Assembly (NCBI RefSeq): GCF_036569345.1
Contig: NZ_DATCQT010000164.1
Location: 1 to 64,000, forward strand
DNA: 64,000 nt
Direction: 5' to 3'
From: Clostridium_AD sp036569345
GTDB taxonomy: Bacteria; Bacillota; Clostridia; Clostridiales; Clostridiaceae
Shown: positions 52,565 through 61,770 of the stretch, piece after piece
Layout: each line of letters starts with the position of its first letter
Numbering within the stretch: the stretch's first letter is position 1
Program-made: the position numbers and the translations under genes
The notes under the pieces: model-generated
What the model saw: only the letters and a program-made list of their open reading frames with translations
Database searches by the model: none
Told to the model about the DNA's origin: nothing

Positions 52565-53650
52565 GTGACAAAAAATGTTTTTGTTCAATTGTTAAATGTT
52601 TGTAAAAGTTTTGATCAAGATGAGGCTATCATTAAAAACTTAGATCTTGATATTAGGCAAGGGGAGTTTTTAACCTTACTTGGACCAAGTGGTTGTGGAA
52701 AAACCACTACATTAAGAATGATCGCTGGTTTTGAATTACCTACAAGTGGCTGCATTGTAATTGATGGAGAAAATATTACGGAAAAGCCACCATACCTTCG
52801 CAGTGTTAACACGGTATTTCAAAACTATGCCTTATTTCCTCATATGAATATTTATGATAATATCGCCTTTGGACTTAAAATGAAAAAGATGCCAAAGAAA
52901 GAAATCAAAAATAAAATAAATGAGATGTTAAAAATGGTTCAACTTGAAGGATATGAGAATAGAATGCCTTCTCAACTGAGTGGTGGACAGATGCAACGTG
53001 TTGCTATAGCAAGAGCCGTAGTTAACAGTCCAAAGGTTCTTCTTTTAGATGAACCACTAGGAGCACTTGATTTAAAACTTCGCAAACAAATGCAATTAGA
53101 GCTTAAACATCTTCAAAAAATTCTTGGTATAACCTTTGTGTTTGTAACCCACGATCAAGAAGAGGCATTAACAATGTCAGACAGGATTGTTGTTATGAAC
53201 AAGGGAATTATTGAGCAAACTGGTACACCAGAAGAACTTTATGAGCACCCTAAAACTAAATTTGTAGCTGATTTTTTAGGAGAAACAAACATTTTAGAGG
53301 GAGAAGTATTTAAATTAAAAAAAGATGAAGTTTTGCTTAAACTTTATGAAGAAGAAGATATAATTAGAATTCCTAACCTAAGTTATAAGTTAGGGGATAA
53401 ATTTATAGTCTCTGTTAGACCTGAGAGAATTAGAATAAAAAAAGACCCGCAGGAAGGAGATGTTTGGCTAGAGTGTAAATTCAAAGAACGAATTTACATC
53501 GGTTCAAATATTAAAGTTGTTATGATTCTTAAAAATGGCAAGGAAATTATAGTTAATGAACCCATTGGACAAAATTTTATATTTTCAGATGAAATTAAAA
53601 ATTATTTCGTAACCTGGAATCCAAATCACACTATAGTTATTAAAGCATAA
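52565..53650 (+). CDS. potA: Spermidine/putrescine ABC transporter ATP-binding protein
   Basis: PotA is the ATPase of the polyamine importer. The 361-residue protein has Walker A LGPSGCGKTT, the Q-loop VFQNYALFPHM, the signature LSGGQMQRVAIARA, Walker B VLLLDEPLGALD, and the H-loop FVTHDQEEA. A C-terminal TOBE-like domain (about 240-361) follows. The start is GTG at 52565 after an AAAGGAGC site. The family also includes putrescine and other cation importers, but the following PotB, PotC and PotD modules support polyamines. Confidence 0.94.
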   Translation: MTKNVFVQLLNVCKSFDQDEAIIKNLDLDIRQGEFLTLLGPSGCGKTTTLRMIAGFELPTSGCIVIDGENITEKPPYLRSVNTVFQNYALFPHMNIYDNIAFGLKMKKMPKKEIKNKINEMLKMVQLEGYENRMPSQLSGGQMQRVAIARAVVNSPKVLLLDEPLGALDLKLRKQMQLELKHLQKILGITFVFVTHDQEEALTMSDRIVVMNKGIIEQTGTPEELYEHPKTKFVADFLGETNILEGEVFKLKKDEVLLKLYEEEDIIRIPNLSYKLGDKFIVSVRPERIRIKKDPQEGDVWLECKFKERIYIGSNIKVVMILKNGKEIIVNEPIGQNFIFSDEIKNYFVTWNPNHTIVIKA

Positions 53651-53664
53651 AGGTGGCGGAATAA

Positions 53665-54546
53665 ATGAAAACTAAAAAATCAAAAAATCCCATTACAAAA
53701 TATTTAACATCTGTTCTAAAATATTTGACAACAATTATGCCTGCTCTACTATGGATGGTTGTGTTTTTTGTTATACCCCTTATATTTATAGTTGTAGTTA
53801 GTTTTTCTACAAGAGGAGAGGTTGGAAATATAGTATATAAATTTACTCTATCTAACTATATAAATCTTTTAAATCCTCTTTATATTGATATTTTTATTAA
53901 ATCAATTTTAATTGCTATATATACCACCGCTCTCTGTTTAATAATAGGATATCCATTTGCATTTATAATCGCTACATCACCTAAAAAATATAAACCATTC
54001 TTACTTTTACTTATAATACTCCCATTTTGGACTAACTCTTTGGTTAGAACCTATGCAATGATAGTGTTACTTCGAACAGAAGGAATAATAAATACGCTGC
54101 TACTACACTTGCATATAATAAATATACCCCTCCATTTAATGTATAACAATACAGCTGTTATGATTGGTATGTTATATATGATGTTTCCATTTATGGTACT
54201 TCCACTTTATACCTCTTTAGAAAAACTAGATAAGAGAATACTAGATGCTGCTTCAGACCTGGGCGCAGGACCAATTAATAGATTTTTAAAAGTTACCCTT
54301 CCGCTTACAAAGGGTGGAATTATATCAGGTTGTATTCTAGTATTTATTCCTACCTTAGGTCTTTTCTTTGTAACTGACCTTATGGGAGGTAGTAAAGTAA
54401 TTCTTATGAGTAATCTTATTAAAAATCAATTCTTAACTGCAAGAGATTGGCCCTTCGGTTCGGCTATATCCGTTGTATTAATAATTGTTATGTTATCAGT
54501 TATTACCTTTAACTCAAGGACACCTGGAACTAAGGGGATGTTATGA
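53665..54546 (+). CDS. potB: Spermidine/putrescine ABC transporter permease
   Basis: PotB is a 293-residue inner-membrane permease with about six helices. The coupling (EAA-like) loop reads LDKRILDAASDLGAGPINRFLKVTLPL, which contacts PotA. The N-terminus is cytoplasmic and basic (KTKKSKNP). The ATG follows AAAGGTGGCG; the end overlaps the next gene by 4 nt. Confidence 0.94.
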   Translation: MKTKKSKNPITKYLTSVLKYLTTIMPALLWMVVFFVIPLIFIVVVSFSTRGEVGNIVYKFTLSNYINLLNPLYIDIFIKSILIAIYTTALCLIIGYPFAFIIATSPKKYKPFLLLLIILPFWTNSLVRTYAMIVLLRTEGIINTLLLHLHIINIPLHLMYNNTAVMIGMLYMMFPFMVLPLYTSLEKLDKRILDAASDLGAGPINRFLKVTLPLTKGGIISGCILVFIPTLGLFFVTDLMGGSKVILMSNLIKNQFLTARDWPFGSAISVVLIIVMLSVITFNSRTPGTKGML

Positions 54547-56384
54547 ATATGAAAATCAAAAAAACAAACTTAATGAAATTTCTATATTTACTTTTAATAT
54601 TCATGTTTTTATATATACCAATTATGGTACTTATAGCCTTTTCCTTTAATCAATCAAAATTAAATGTAGTATGGACAGGTTTTACCTTTAAATGGTACCA
54701 AAGCCTTCTCCATAATGCTGGAATTTTAGATGCGGTTAAAAATTCCTTTATTATCGCTACAATAAGTACAATTATTTCAGTAATTATAGGAACTTTAGCA
54801 GCTATTGGAATGTATAGATATAAATTTAAAGGAAAAAGAATAGTTGACACAATTTTATATGTTCCTCTAGTTATTCCTGAAATAGTTATGGGTATATCAT
54901 TGCTTGCCTTCTTTTCTATTGTAAAGATTCCTTTAGGAAAGGTATCTTTAATTATTGCTCATGTAACTTTCAGTATAGCGTACGTTGTTGCAGTAGTAAA
55001 AACTAGACTTGACGGCTTTGATAAATCCGTTGAAGAGGTAGCAATGGATCTCGGAGCAACATCGTTAAAAACATTTTTTTATGTAACACTTCCAATTATA
55101 ATGCCAGGCGTTATCGCAGGTGCACTACTAGCCTTTACATTATCACTTGATGATGTAATAATTAGTTTTTTTGTTGCGGGTCCTGGTAGCGTAACTTTGC
55201 CTCTTAAAGTTTTTTCCATGGTAAAGTTCGGTGTTACCCCTGAAATTAACGCTCTTTCAACTTTGATAATACTTTTAACTGTTGTAGTATTGAGTTTTGC
55301 ACTTATAATTCGAAATGTGAATATAAATATGAAGAAGATTGTAATAATACTAACATCAATTTTCCTTGTGGTGGCAAGTATTGGTGGTGGTATATATACT
55401 TATACTAAAAACAATGTAGCACCTAAGGAAGTTTTAAATGTTTTTAATTGGTCTGAATATCTACCGCAATCTGTTATAGATAAATTTGAACAAACATATA
55501 ATATTAAAGTAAACTATAGTACCTTTTCTTCTAACGAGGAAATGCTGGCAAAGCTTATGGCAGGTGGTGGAAATTATGATCTAACAGTTGCAAGTGATTT
55601 TATGGTTGAGGTATTAAGTAAACAAGGCCTCATTCAGCAAATAAATAAAGAAAGTCTAACAAATCTTAAAAATATTGGACCACAGTTTTTAAACCTACCC
55701 TTTGATAAAGGAAATAAGTACAGTACCCCCTACATGTGGCTTGCAGGCATAATATCCTATGATAGTTCAAAAATTCCTGAAGGCACAATAAAGGGTTACA
55801 AAGACCTATGGAAACCAGAGTTTAAAAACTCTCTAACCGTCCTAGATGATGAAAGAGTTATAATTGGTATGACACTTAAGATGCTTGGCTATTCTCTAAA
55901 TGAAACTAGTCCAGAAGCCCTTCAAAAGGCAAAAGAAGCATTAATAAAGCTTCAGCCTAACATTAAATCTTATGATAGTGATAGTCCAAAAACCAGTCTT
56001 ATAAACGGAGAGGCGAAAGCAATATTTGCCTGGGGAGCAGAGGGAAGTTTGGCTAGTCGTGAAAATCCAAATATAAAATATGTAATACCTAGTGAGGGTC
56101 TATTCCTTCAACAAGATAACTTTGTAATTCCGAAAGCCGCAAAAAATATTAAAGCAGCCGAACTTTTTATGAATTTTATAATGGATCCAGAAATAAGTGC
56201 AGAAATTTCTCAAAGTTTCCCTTATGGAAATCCTAATACTTCAGCTTACAAATATATAGATAAAAAAATACTTGATGATAAAGCAGTTTACCCACCAGAA
56301 GAAGCAGTAAAAAAAGGTGAGTACTTAAGGGATATAGGAAACTCAGTAACAGATCTAGATAAGATATGGACTGAAGTTAAATAA
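54543..56384 (+). CDS. potC: PotC-PotD fusion: polyamine permease with attached substrate-binding domain
   Basis: This 613-residue protein joins two normally separate subunits. Residues about 1-262 are a PotC permease with six helices and the coupling loop VEEVAMDLGATSLKTFFYVTLPI. Residue 263 starts a sequence like a PotD precursor: a basic MKK start, a hydrophobic segment (about 265-285) and a periplasmic-binding-protein fold with LNVFNWSEYLP, YDLTVASDFMV and TPYMWLAGIISYD. The internal ATG at 55329 has no ribosome site, and the frame is unbroken. The hydrophobic segment would be a seventh membrane helix tethering the binding domain outside the cell. Confidence 0.92.
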   Translation: MNMKIKKTNLMKFLYLLLIFMFLYIPIMVLIAFSFNQSKLNVVWTGFTFKWYQSLLHNAGILDAVKNSFIIATISTIISVIIGTLAAIGMYRYKFKGKRIVDTILYVPLVIPEIVMGISLLAFFSIVKIPLGKVSLIIAHVTFSIAYVVAVVKTRLDGFDKSVEEVAMDLGATSLKTFFYVTLPIIMPGVIAGALLAFTLSLDDVIISFFVAGPGSVTLPLKVFSMVKFGVTPEINALSTLIILLTVVVLSFALIIRNVNINMKKIVIILTSIFLVVASIGGGIYTYTKNNVAPKEVLNVFNWSEYLPQSVIDKFEQTYNIKVNYSTFSSNEEMLAKLMAGGGNYDLTVASDFMVEVLSKQGLIQQINKESLTNLKNIGPQFLNLPFDKGNKYSTPYMWLAGIISYDSSKIPEGTIKGYKDLWKPEFKNSLTVLDDERVIIGMTLKMLGYSLNETSPEALQKAKEALIKLQPNIKSYDSDSPKTSLINGEAKAIFAWGAEGSLASRENPNIKYVIPSEGLFLQQDNFVIPKAAKNIKAAELFMNFIMDPEISAEISQSFPYGNPNTSAYKYIDKKILDDKAVYPPEEAVKKGEYLRDIGNSVTDLDKIWTEVK

Positions 56385-56394
56385 GGTGTATTGG

Positions 56395-56444
56395 ACCAAA
56401 TAAAGTGGCTAAGATTATAAAAAATCTTAGCCACTTTATTTGGT
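56395..56444 (+). terminator. Terminator after the pot operon
   Basis: Arms at 56395-56416 and 56423-56444 (ACCAAATAAAGTGGCTAAG and complement) pair over about 22 bp, starting 10 nt past the potCD stop. The T-run is short but the stem is very strong. Confidence 0.85.
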
Positions 56445-56501
56445 TAAAATTCCTTTAACTATTCATCAATGTTTACATATAATTTTCCTCAAGGGATACA
56501 C

Positions 56502-56545
56502 TATCACCTTCACATTATATTTAAAAATATAATGTAAAGGTGATA
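56502..56545 (+). promoter_or_regulatory. Inverted repeat covering the ribosome site of the gerA-like fragment
   Basis: Two 19-nt arms (56502-56520 and 56527-56545) match at 18 of 19 positions around a 6-nt loop. The 3' arm contains the AAAGGTGAT ribosome site, so the hairpin would hide it. No U-tract follows. Confidence 0.75.
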
Positions 56546-56548
56546 TAT

Positions 56549-56878
56549 ATGAAAACTGAAAGTATTGATACTAAAATAAATAATATTATAAATGCCTTAG
56601 GACCATCAGCTCCCACTAAAGTTAAGAAGATATCAATTGGTAAAAATCCATCAATACAAGGCGCTATTATTTATATTGATGGTTTAGTAGATAAAAATAT
56701 TATTAATCGTGATATTCTTAATCCTTTGATGATTCAAATACAAAGTTCCATAACAATTAAAAGTAACCCAGAGGGTTCAAAAATTCTATTTGATAGATAC
56801 GTACTTTCACCTCTTATAGACAGATTGACTTATACACAAAATGCTATTTGTTATTCATTAATTGTGCAAACCTATTAA
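56549..56878 (+). pseudogene. Truncated GerA-family spore germination receptor fragment
   Basis: The product of about 109 residues contains KKISIGKNPSIQGAIIYID followed by GLVDKNIINRDILNPLM, which matches the N-terminal soluble domain of GerAA/GerKA-type germinant receptor A subunits. Full-length family members are about 450-550 residues with membrane helices; here the frame ends soon after the first block and the tail is not recognisable. It overlaps the 3' end of the convergent flavodoxin gene. A relic is most likely, although the intact start and ribosome site allow a small expressed protein. Confidence 0.6.
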
Positions 56879-57350
56879 TATTCTCTTCACTTATATTCAA
56901 AATATCTTTATTAACATCTATTTTAGATCCTTTATTTTCTTTTTTAGATACCATCTTAATTATAAATTTTTCAAAAAAATTCATTTTACTAAAAATGAAA
57001 CCTCCTCCAAGATGTTCTTTAACTGTAGCCACAGAAATTAATTCATTAGAAAAACAACTGTCTAACTGTGTTATTGCCTTGTCACCTTCACTCATGCAAC
57101 ATACAAAAAGACCTATTTTTTTATTTCTTAATAAATCAACATTTTTTAAGCAAAATTCTGTTATATTCTTTTGAATTCTCCCTGCATATATTGACCCACC
57201 AATCACGATATTATCAAATGAATTCATATCAGGTAATATATCCTTTTTTATGTTTACAACTACAACTTCCCCATTAAGTTTTCCTTTTAAAACATTACTA
57301 CATTTTTCTGTACAACCATGTTTAGACCCATAAACTATAAGTGTTTTCAT
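56844..57350 (-). CDS. Flavodoxin-domain protein (HemG-like)
   Basis: This protein of about 168 residues starts KTLIVYGSKHGCTEKC, an FMN phosphate loop, and has the DNIVIGGSIYAGRIQKN and GLFVCCMSEGD blocks of the menaquinone-dependent protoporphyrinogen oxidase-like flavodoxins. Few haem genes are expected in such an anaerobe, so a general flavodoxin role is as likely. The frame is open from 57434, but the ATG at 57350 follows AAAAGGAGTG. Its end overlaps the gerA-like fragment on the other strand. Confidence 0.82.
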   Translation of the reverse strand: MKTLIVYGSKHGCTEKCSNVLKGKLNGEVVVVNIKKDILPDMNSFDNIVIGGSIYAGRIQKNITEFCLKNVDLLRNKKIGLFVCCMSEGDKAITQLDSCFSNELISVATVKEHLGGGFIFSKMNFFEKFIIKMVSKKENKGSKIDVNKDILNISEENINRFAQLMNNK

Positions 57351-57460
57351 AAATTTCCCACTCCTTTTGTAAATCAATACCATTATATCAATAAAGGGTT
57401 TATTAATCAAAGAAATAATTGTATTAAAGGTCATTAGATCTTTAATACAGCTGACTTTGG

Positions 57461-58321
57461 TTATAATAATTCGATATCTTCATGTTTAGAAAATTCATCT
57501 AAAATTTCTTCCACTAGGGAATGCTTTAAGTTTCTAAAATTTCTCGCCTTACAAATAAACCTTAAGTTTAAACATACCCTTCCAGGTTCCATTGATGTAT
57601 ATATTGTATGAGAAAGATTTTCGTAATAAATTGGAAGGGTTTTTGATGCGATTTTTAGTGCCTCTTTTGCCTCCCCTTCAATATCTCCTACTTTATTATT
57701 AGCAATAGATATTAATATATCTTTAGCTTTTTTCCAATTACTTTTAAGTGTAAGGTTTATTTCAAGCTCGTCCCAAGTAAAAGGAAAAGAATTTGTTTCA
57801 TTTATGAGTTCTTCAGTAAGAACTTTAATATTTGGTATATAAATAATTCTTCCAGTGCTTTGTCCGTAAGTCTTGTCGTCATTTACTATAACCTCAATTA
57901 TAGTAGTGTAAAACCAGTCCATGGCTATTACGTCACCAATACTTTTCCCAAGTTTTATTCTATCACCAATTTGAAATGGCTTTTGGGTGATAATTATTAA
58001 CCATCCCAAAAAATTTGCTACAACATCACGAAATGCAAATGCTAGTCCAGCTGATAAAATCCCTAAAAATGTAAGTATATCCTTGGACTCATTCATCCAT
58101 ATTGGTATAATCACTATAACCAATAAAATATTTATGGATTGTGACGATATTTTTTTATATTTTATTATATCATTTGAATCAAAATTGGATTTATTAACAA
58201 ATAAACAAATACTTTTCTTTAATAAATGAAATATAATAATTAAAAATAAGGTTATAATTATTCTTATAAGAACACTAACAGTGTCAAACTGTAAGCCTAG
58301 CTCTAACAAAAAATTTGCCAC
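57461..58321 (-). CDS. Small-conductance mechanosensitive channel, MscS family
   Basis: This 286-residue membrane protein has three or four N-terminal helices. The pore-lining helix region reads LGILSAGLAFAFRDVVANFLGWLIII, and the beta domain begins KPFQIGDRIKLGKSIGDV with IYIPNIKV. It would release solutes on hypo-osmotic shock. The start lies just before the divergent interval with the pentapeptide gene; a GGAGC site precedes the start codon. Confidence 0.92.
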   Translation of the reverse strand: MANFLLELGLQFDTVSVLIRIIITLFLIIIFHLLKKSICLFVNKSNFDSNDIIKYKKISSQSINILLVIVIIPIWMNESKDILTFLGILSAGLAFAFRDVVANFLGWLIIITQKPFQIGDRIKLGKSIGDVIAMDWFYTTIIEVIVNDDKTYGQSTGRIIYIPNIKVLTEELINETNSFPFTWDELEINLTLKSNWKKAKDILISIANNKVGDIEGEAKEALKIASKTLPIYYENLSHTIYTSMEPGRVCLNLRFICKARNFRNLKHSLVEEILDEFSKHEDIELL

Positions 58322-58425
58322 TATCCTTTTGCTCCTTTATATTGATTCTAATTATGTATATGTATTAGAATATGTAAAATAGACTATTAACCAATTTACT
58401 AATAAGACAATTTTTTAATAAAACA

Positions 58426-58452
58426 TTGACTTTAACTAAAATTGTGTATAAT
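58426..58452 (+). promoter_or_regulatory. Promoter before the pentapeptide gene
   Basis: TTGACT (58426-58431) and TATAAT (58447-58452) are 15 nt apart. The spacer is short but both hexamers are good. Confidence 0.55.
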
Positions 58453-58471
58453 ATTTAGGGTGGAATATAAA

Positions 58472-58513
58472 AACTTCTAGCCACTTTTCAAAATTGGTTA
58501 GGGGTTTTTTTTG
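58472..58513 (+). terminator. Terminator-like hairpin in the pentapeptide gene leader
   Basis: AACTTCTAGCCA and TGGTTAGGGGTT pair over 12 bp with several G-U pairs and are followed by at least six T residues. It lies about 20 nt after the promoter and about 50 nt before the gene, so it may act as an attenuator. Confidence 0.65.
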
Positions 58514-58560
58514 AAAAAACAATATAAAAAAGGCAAATAAATTTTGTCATGGAGGTAAAA

Positions 58561-59202
58561 ATGGCTAAGAATAGAAGTGTTAAAGGTAATTTTGTATATA
58601 ACAATATAGAGAAAATAGGTAAAAATTTTATGTATAAAAATCTTGAGAGAAGCAATTGTTATAATAGTGATTTTTCTAGTTCAAATTTTAATTATGTTAA
58701 TTTTAGAGGGGCTCATTTTAAATCATGCGTTTTTTTTGAATGCACTTTTAAATGGGCAGAATTCATTGGAACAAATTTGAAAGACAGTGATTTTGAAAAT
58801 GCTATATTTGAAAATGCTATATTTGATTCTGTGAATTTAGATGGAGCCAATTTCAAAGATGCAGAATTTAAAAACACTATATTTTTATCAACTGACGTTA
58901 CAAAAGCAATTAATTTTGATATTAAAAGTTCAGGAATTAAGATTTTCAATGAAATGCCTTTATTTGAAATTAGTGAAGAGCTTAAAATAGCAGTTCTCAA
59001 TGTAATGAAAAACAAATATGTAAAAGCTGCAAGGGTCCTTGATACAAAAGATGGTGGCATTAACTTAATAAATTTAATGGTATTACTAGAGAATTTTAAT
59101 GAAGAAACATTAATTAAAGGATTAAATATGCTTAAAGATGAACTGAATTGTGAATTTTATACATTAAGTTATATTATTAAATTTTTAAAAAATAATATGT
59201 AA
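58561..59202 (+). CDS. Pentapeptide-repeat protein
   Basis: This 213-residue protein has about 18 pentapeptide-like repeats (roughly residues 20-115) with the A(D/N)LXX-type pattern in units such as SNFNYVNFRGAHF, ENAIFENAIFDSVNL and DGANFKDAEFKNTIF, rich in Phe. A helical C-terminal part of about 90 residues follows. Some pentapeptide proteins mimic DNA, but no quinolone-resistance role can be inferred. An ATG at 58549 overlaps the GGAGGT site; the ATG at 58561 is the likely start. Confidence 0.85.
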   Translation: MAKNRSVKGNFVYNNIEKIGKNFMYKNLERSNCYNSDFSSSNFNYVNFRGAHFKSCVFFECTFKWAEFIGTNLKDSDFENAIFENAIFDSVNLDGANFKDAEFKNTIFLSTDVTKAINFDIKSSGIKIFNEMPLFEISEELKIAVLNVMKNKYVKAARVLDTKDGGINLINLMVLLENFNEETLIKGLNMLKDELNCEFYTLSYIIKFLKNNM

Positions 59203-59257
59203 TTAGATTTGTTTACAATTTAAAAAATGACATTAAAGCATATAAGGAGTACATAAG

Positions 59258-60280
59258 ATGAATGGGCGATCACATCAAAAGATAGCAATGTTATCATATG
59301 CAATTGTAGCAACGATGCCTACAATTAATTCAATGATAATATTCAATAATAACTACATACATGTTCCAATGGGAATAAGCCTTGTAGGTCTTGGAACTGC
59401 ATCTTTAGCAGGACTGCTAGTTGATGCTGACAGTCGAAATAGTAGGATAAATCACATGAATCCGCTTACATCTACAAGTAATAAAATAATAAATGACATA
59501 GAAAAATTCATAAAATTATTTCTGAGATTAGTGTTGTCTTTTGGATCCTGTGCACTAATATTATGGTATTCAAAACCAATTATAGTTCAATTAGCAAAGA
59601 TAAAATATATAGGTAGATATGCAGATATATATCTATATTTTATTTCTTTTATTTTTATAGTTTTGGCATTAACTAATGAGCGGAATTATAAAAGAATTCC
59701 ACTCATTGGTTTAATTTATAAGAAAATATCTTTTGAAATAAATAAGAGTTCAAATAATTTCAAAGGATTAACCATGTTTTTAACTTATACTGGTTGCAGC
59801 GTAATTTTAGCAATTTATAATTTTACTAATTTAAATGATATTTTTATTTATATTATTTGTATCTTGTTAATTTGTATAGCAATATTCCCCCATAGAACAT
59901 TTTTACATTCAATAGAAGGAGTTATAATTTTTACAATTTCAGCCTCATATGTATTTAACAACTTAGGCTATGAATATTTAACAGGGTGTTTTTTTGTTGG
60001 ATATATAAGTCATATTTATTGGGCTGATATATTTACAAAAGAGGGAGTGCCAGTACTTTCAATGCCAAGGTTTATAACGAAGTTATTAAAAAAGTTAGGT
60101 ATCCATAATAAATTTGTTTATATATTAGAAAAAATAGGTAAATTTAAACTTAAATTCCCACCTTTCATTACCACAGGCTCTGATATGGGTAATTTATTTG
60201 AAGTAATTTATATTATAGTATTACTTATAGTAGCTGTAATAGGTTTCAATGTTTATGGTGGACAATTCAAGGTAATCTAA
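59258..60280 (+). CDS. YdjM-like (DUF457 family) membrane-bound metal-dependent hydrolase
   Basis: This 340-residue protein has about eight hydrophobic segments. The family residues are the early GRSHQKIA, GLLVDADSRNSRINH, the central HRTFLHSIEG and the late DIFTKEGVPVL, rich in His and Asp that likely bind metal. The substrate of this family is unknown; members are often membrane or DNA-damage linked. A GGAGT site precedes the ATG. Confidence 0.8.
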   Translation: MNGRSHQKIAMLSYAIVATMPTINSMIIFNNNYIHVPMGISLVGLGTASLAGLLVDADSRNSRINHMNPLTSTSNKIINDIEKFIKLFLRLVLSFGSCALILWYSKPIIVQLAKIKYIGRYADIYLYFISFIFIVLALTNERNYKRIPLIGLIYKKISFEINKSSNNFKGLTMFLTYTGCSVILAIYNFTNLNDIFIYIICILLICIAIFPHRTFLHSIEGVIIFTISASYVFNNLGYEYLTGCFFVGYISHIYWADIFTKEGVPVLSMPRFITKLLKKLGIHNKFVYILEKIGKFKLKFPPFITTGSDMGNLFEVIYIIVLLIVAVIGFNVYGGQFKVI

Positions 60281-60367
60281 ATAAAAAACAATATCATTTT
60301 AAGCATAGACATCAATTTTGGTATACAATTAAAGATATACAAATGTAAAAATAAAAGGAGAGATTTT

Positions 60368-61093
60368 ATGAATTTTGTTGCTGATTTACATACCCATACT
60401 ATAATTAGTAGCCATGCATATAGTACTTTAATGGAAAATGCAAAGTATGCTAGTGAGATAGGTCTTGGTATATTAGGAGTTACAGATCATGGCCCTAAAA
60501 TGCCTGGTGCTCCCGATCTTTGGCATTTTGGAAATTTCAAAGTACTTCCAAGAGAATTGTTCGGAGTTAAAATGCTTTACGGATGTGAAGCAAATATAAT
60601 TGATTACGAAGGTAATCTCGATATTCCAGAAGAGATCCAAAAAGGTCTTGATATTATGATTGTTAGTATGCATGAGCCTATAATGAAAGGTGGAAATAGT
60701 GTCGACTTAAATACAGTTACTATTTTGAAAGCTATGGATAATCCTAATGTTAATATTTTGGGGCATATAGGAAATCCTAGATTTCCTATATATGAGGAAG
60801 CGATAATTAAAAAAGCAAAAGAAAAAAATATATTAATAGAAATAAATAATAGTTCTCTCGTAAGTTCAAGAAAAGGAAGCGACAAAAATTGCAATAAAAT
60901 AGCACAACTGTGCAAAGAACTTGGAGCACAAATTATTGTAAACAGTGATGCTCATTTCTGCTATTCTATAGGGAATTTTAGTGTTGCAGAAAAAATGCTT
61001 AAAGAGATAAACATGCCTGAAGAACTTATTATTAATTTAAATAAAGAAAGATTAATGACCTTTCTCAAAGAAAAAAATAAAAACATATTATAA
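60368..61093 (+). CDS. PHP-domain phosphatase, YcdX-like
   Basis: This 241-residue TIM-like PHP protein has the metal ligands DLHTHTIISSHAYST, TDHGPKMP, WHF, CEANI, HEP, GHIGNP and NSDAHF, in the order of E. coli YcdX, a trinuclear zinc phosphatase. The physiological substrate is unknown. It is not the HisK-type histidinol phosphatase, though it could be considered for the step missing from the his operon. The ATG follows AAAGGAGAG. Confidence 0.9.
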   Translation: MNFVADLHTHTIISSHAYSTLMENAKYASEIGLGILGVTDHGPKMPGAPDLWHFGNFKVLPRELFGVKMLYGCEANIIDYEGNLDIPEEIQKGLDIMIVSMHEPIMKGGNSVDLNTVTILKAMDNPNVNILGHIGNPRFPIYEEAIIKKAKEKNILIEINNSSLVSSRKGSDKNCNKIAQLCKELGAQIIVNSDAHFCYSIGNFSVAEKMLKEINMPEELIINLNKERLMTFLKEKNKNIL

Positions 61094-61150
61094 AGTAACT
61101 AAAAGCAATGATAAATAAAGTTGATGTTGTAATTTTATTTGTTATTTAAA

Positions 61151-61177
61151 GAGCTTGACAGTTTTGCAGTCAAGCTC
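61151..61177. terminator. Terminator after the PHP phosphatase gene
   Basis: GAGCTTGAC and GTCAAGCTC form a 9-bp stem with a 9-nt loop, followed by CTTTGCTTTT. It lies between convergent genes. Confidence 0.7.
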
Positions 61178-61249
61178 CTTTGCTTTTAATATCTTATTTA
61201 ACTGTTAACTCATAACAACATTTCATAATATAAACGACTAAATTAAATA

Positions 61250-61615
61250 TCAGTTTATAGCCACATTATCTTCCTCATCTTCCAAATCCTCAATTGCCTT
61301 TTCCATTGCGACTCCAACATCGCCTACGGATTTATTAGGTGCACTATTCAAAGTATCTTTAATTTCCTCTCTTTTTATATTTATCTCTTCATTATCTTCA
61401 TTATCTTCATTATCTTCATTATAATCACTGTCTTTTGCATTGCTAACAATAATATCCTTTATTTCATCACAATACCTTCTGGCAAATAAACCCGCAATAG
61501 CACCTCCAATTGAAAGACCTAATACTGTGAAAACTACAAAACCCTTATTTGAGTCATTCTTTTTTTTTCTTTGTTTAGATTTTATGCCTTTTGCTATTTT
61601 GTGTAAATAATTCAT
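61250..61615 (-). CDS. YtxH-like single-pass membrane protein with acidic repeat
   Basis: This 121-residue protein has a basic N-terminus (KSKQRKKK), one membrane helix (about 24-45, VVFTVLGLSIGGAIAGLF) and a very acidic tail. The layout and GLFARR segment resemble YtxH-like proteins, but identity is uncertain. The tail holds a NED triplet repeat encoded by a 9-nt tandem repeat in the DNA. The ATG follows AAGGAGG. Confidence 0.65.
   Translation of the reverse strand: MNYLHKIAKGIKSKQRKKKNDSNKGFVVFTVLGLSIGGAIAGLFARRYCDEIKDIIVSNAKDSDYNEDNEDNEDNEEINIKREEIKDTLNSAPNKSVGDVGVAMEKAIEDLEDEEDNVAIN
61387..61425. repeat. Short 9-nt tandem repeat
   Basis: The unit TTCATTATC is repeated about four times within the YtxH-like gene, encoding repeated Asp-Asn-Glu. 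As a multiple of three, length change by slippage would keep the frame. Confidence 0.75.
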
Positions 61616-61770
61616 AATAACCCTCCTTGTATAATTAATGGTCCTATAATATTAATTATATTGTTTCCCATTATTATAAAAAAATTCTATAATCCCTCAT
61701 AATAAAATTATAATTATAAAGAATAAATACGAAATTATATACACAAACTAAATGTAAATGAGGTGTTATA

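Noticed and set aside
56502..56545. Inverted repeat as a transposon end or MITE
   Set aside because: It occurs once in the window, has no flanking target duplication that I can see, and coincides with a ribosome site.
60368..61093. Histidinol phosphatase HisK
   Set aside because: The motif order (THTIISSHAYST, HGPKMP, NNSS, SRKGSDKNC) is that of YcdX, not of HisK.
61387..61425. CRISPR-like repeat
   Set aside because: It is a 9-nt uninterrupted tandem repeat inside a coding frame, with no spacers and no cas genes.
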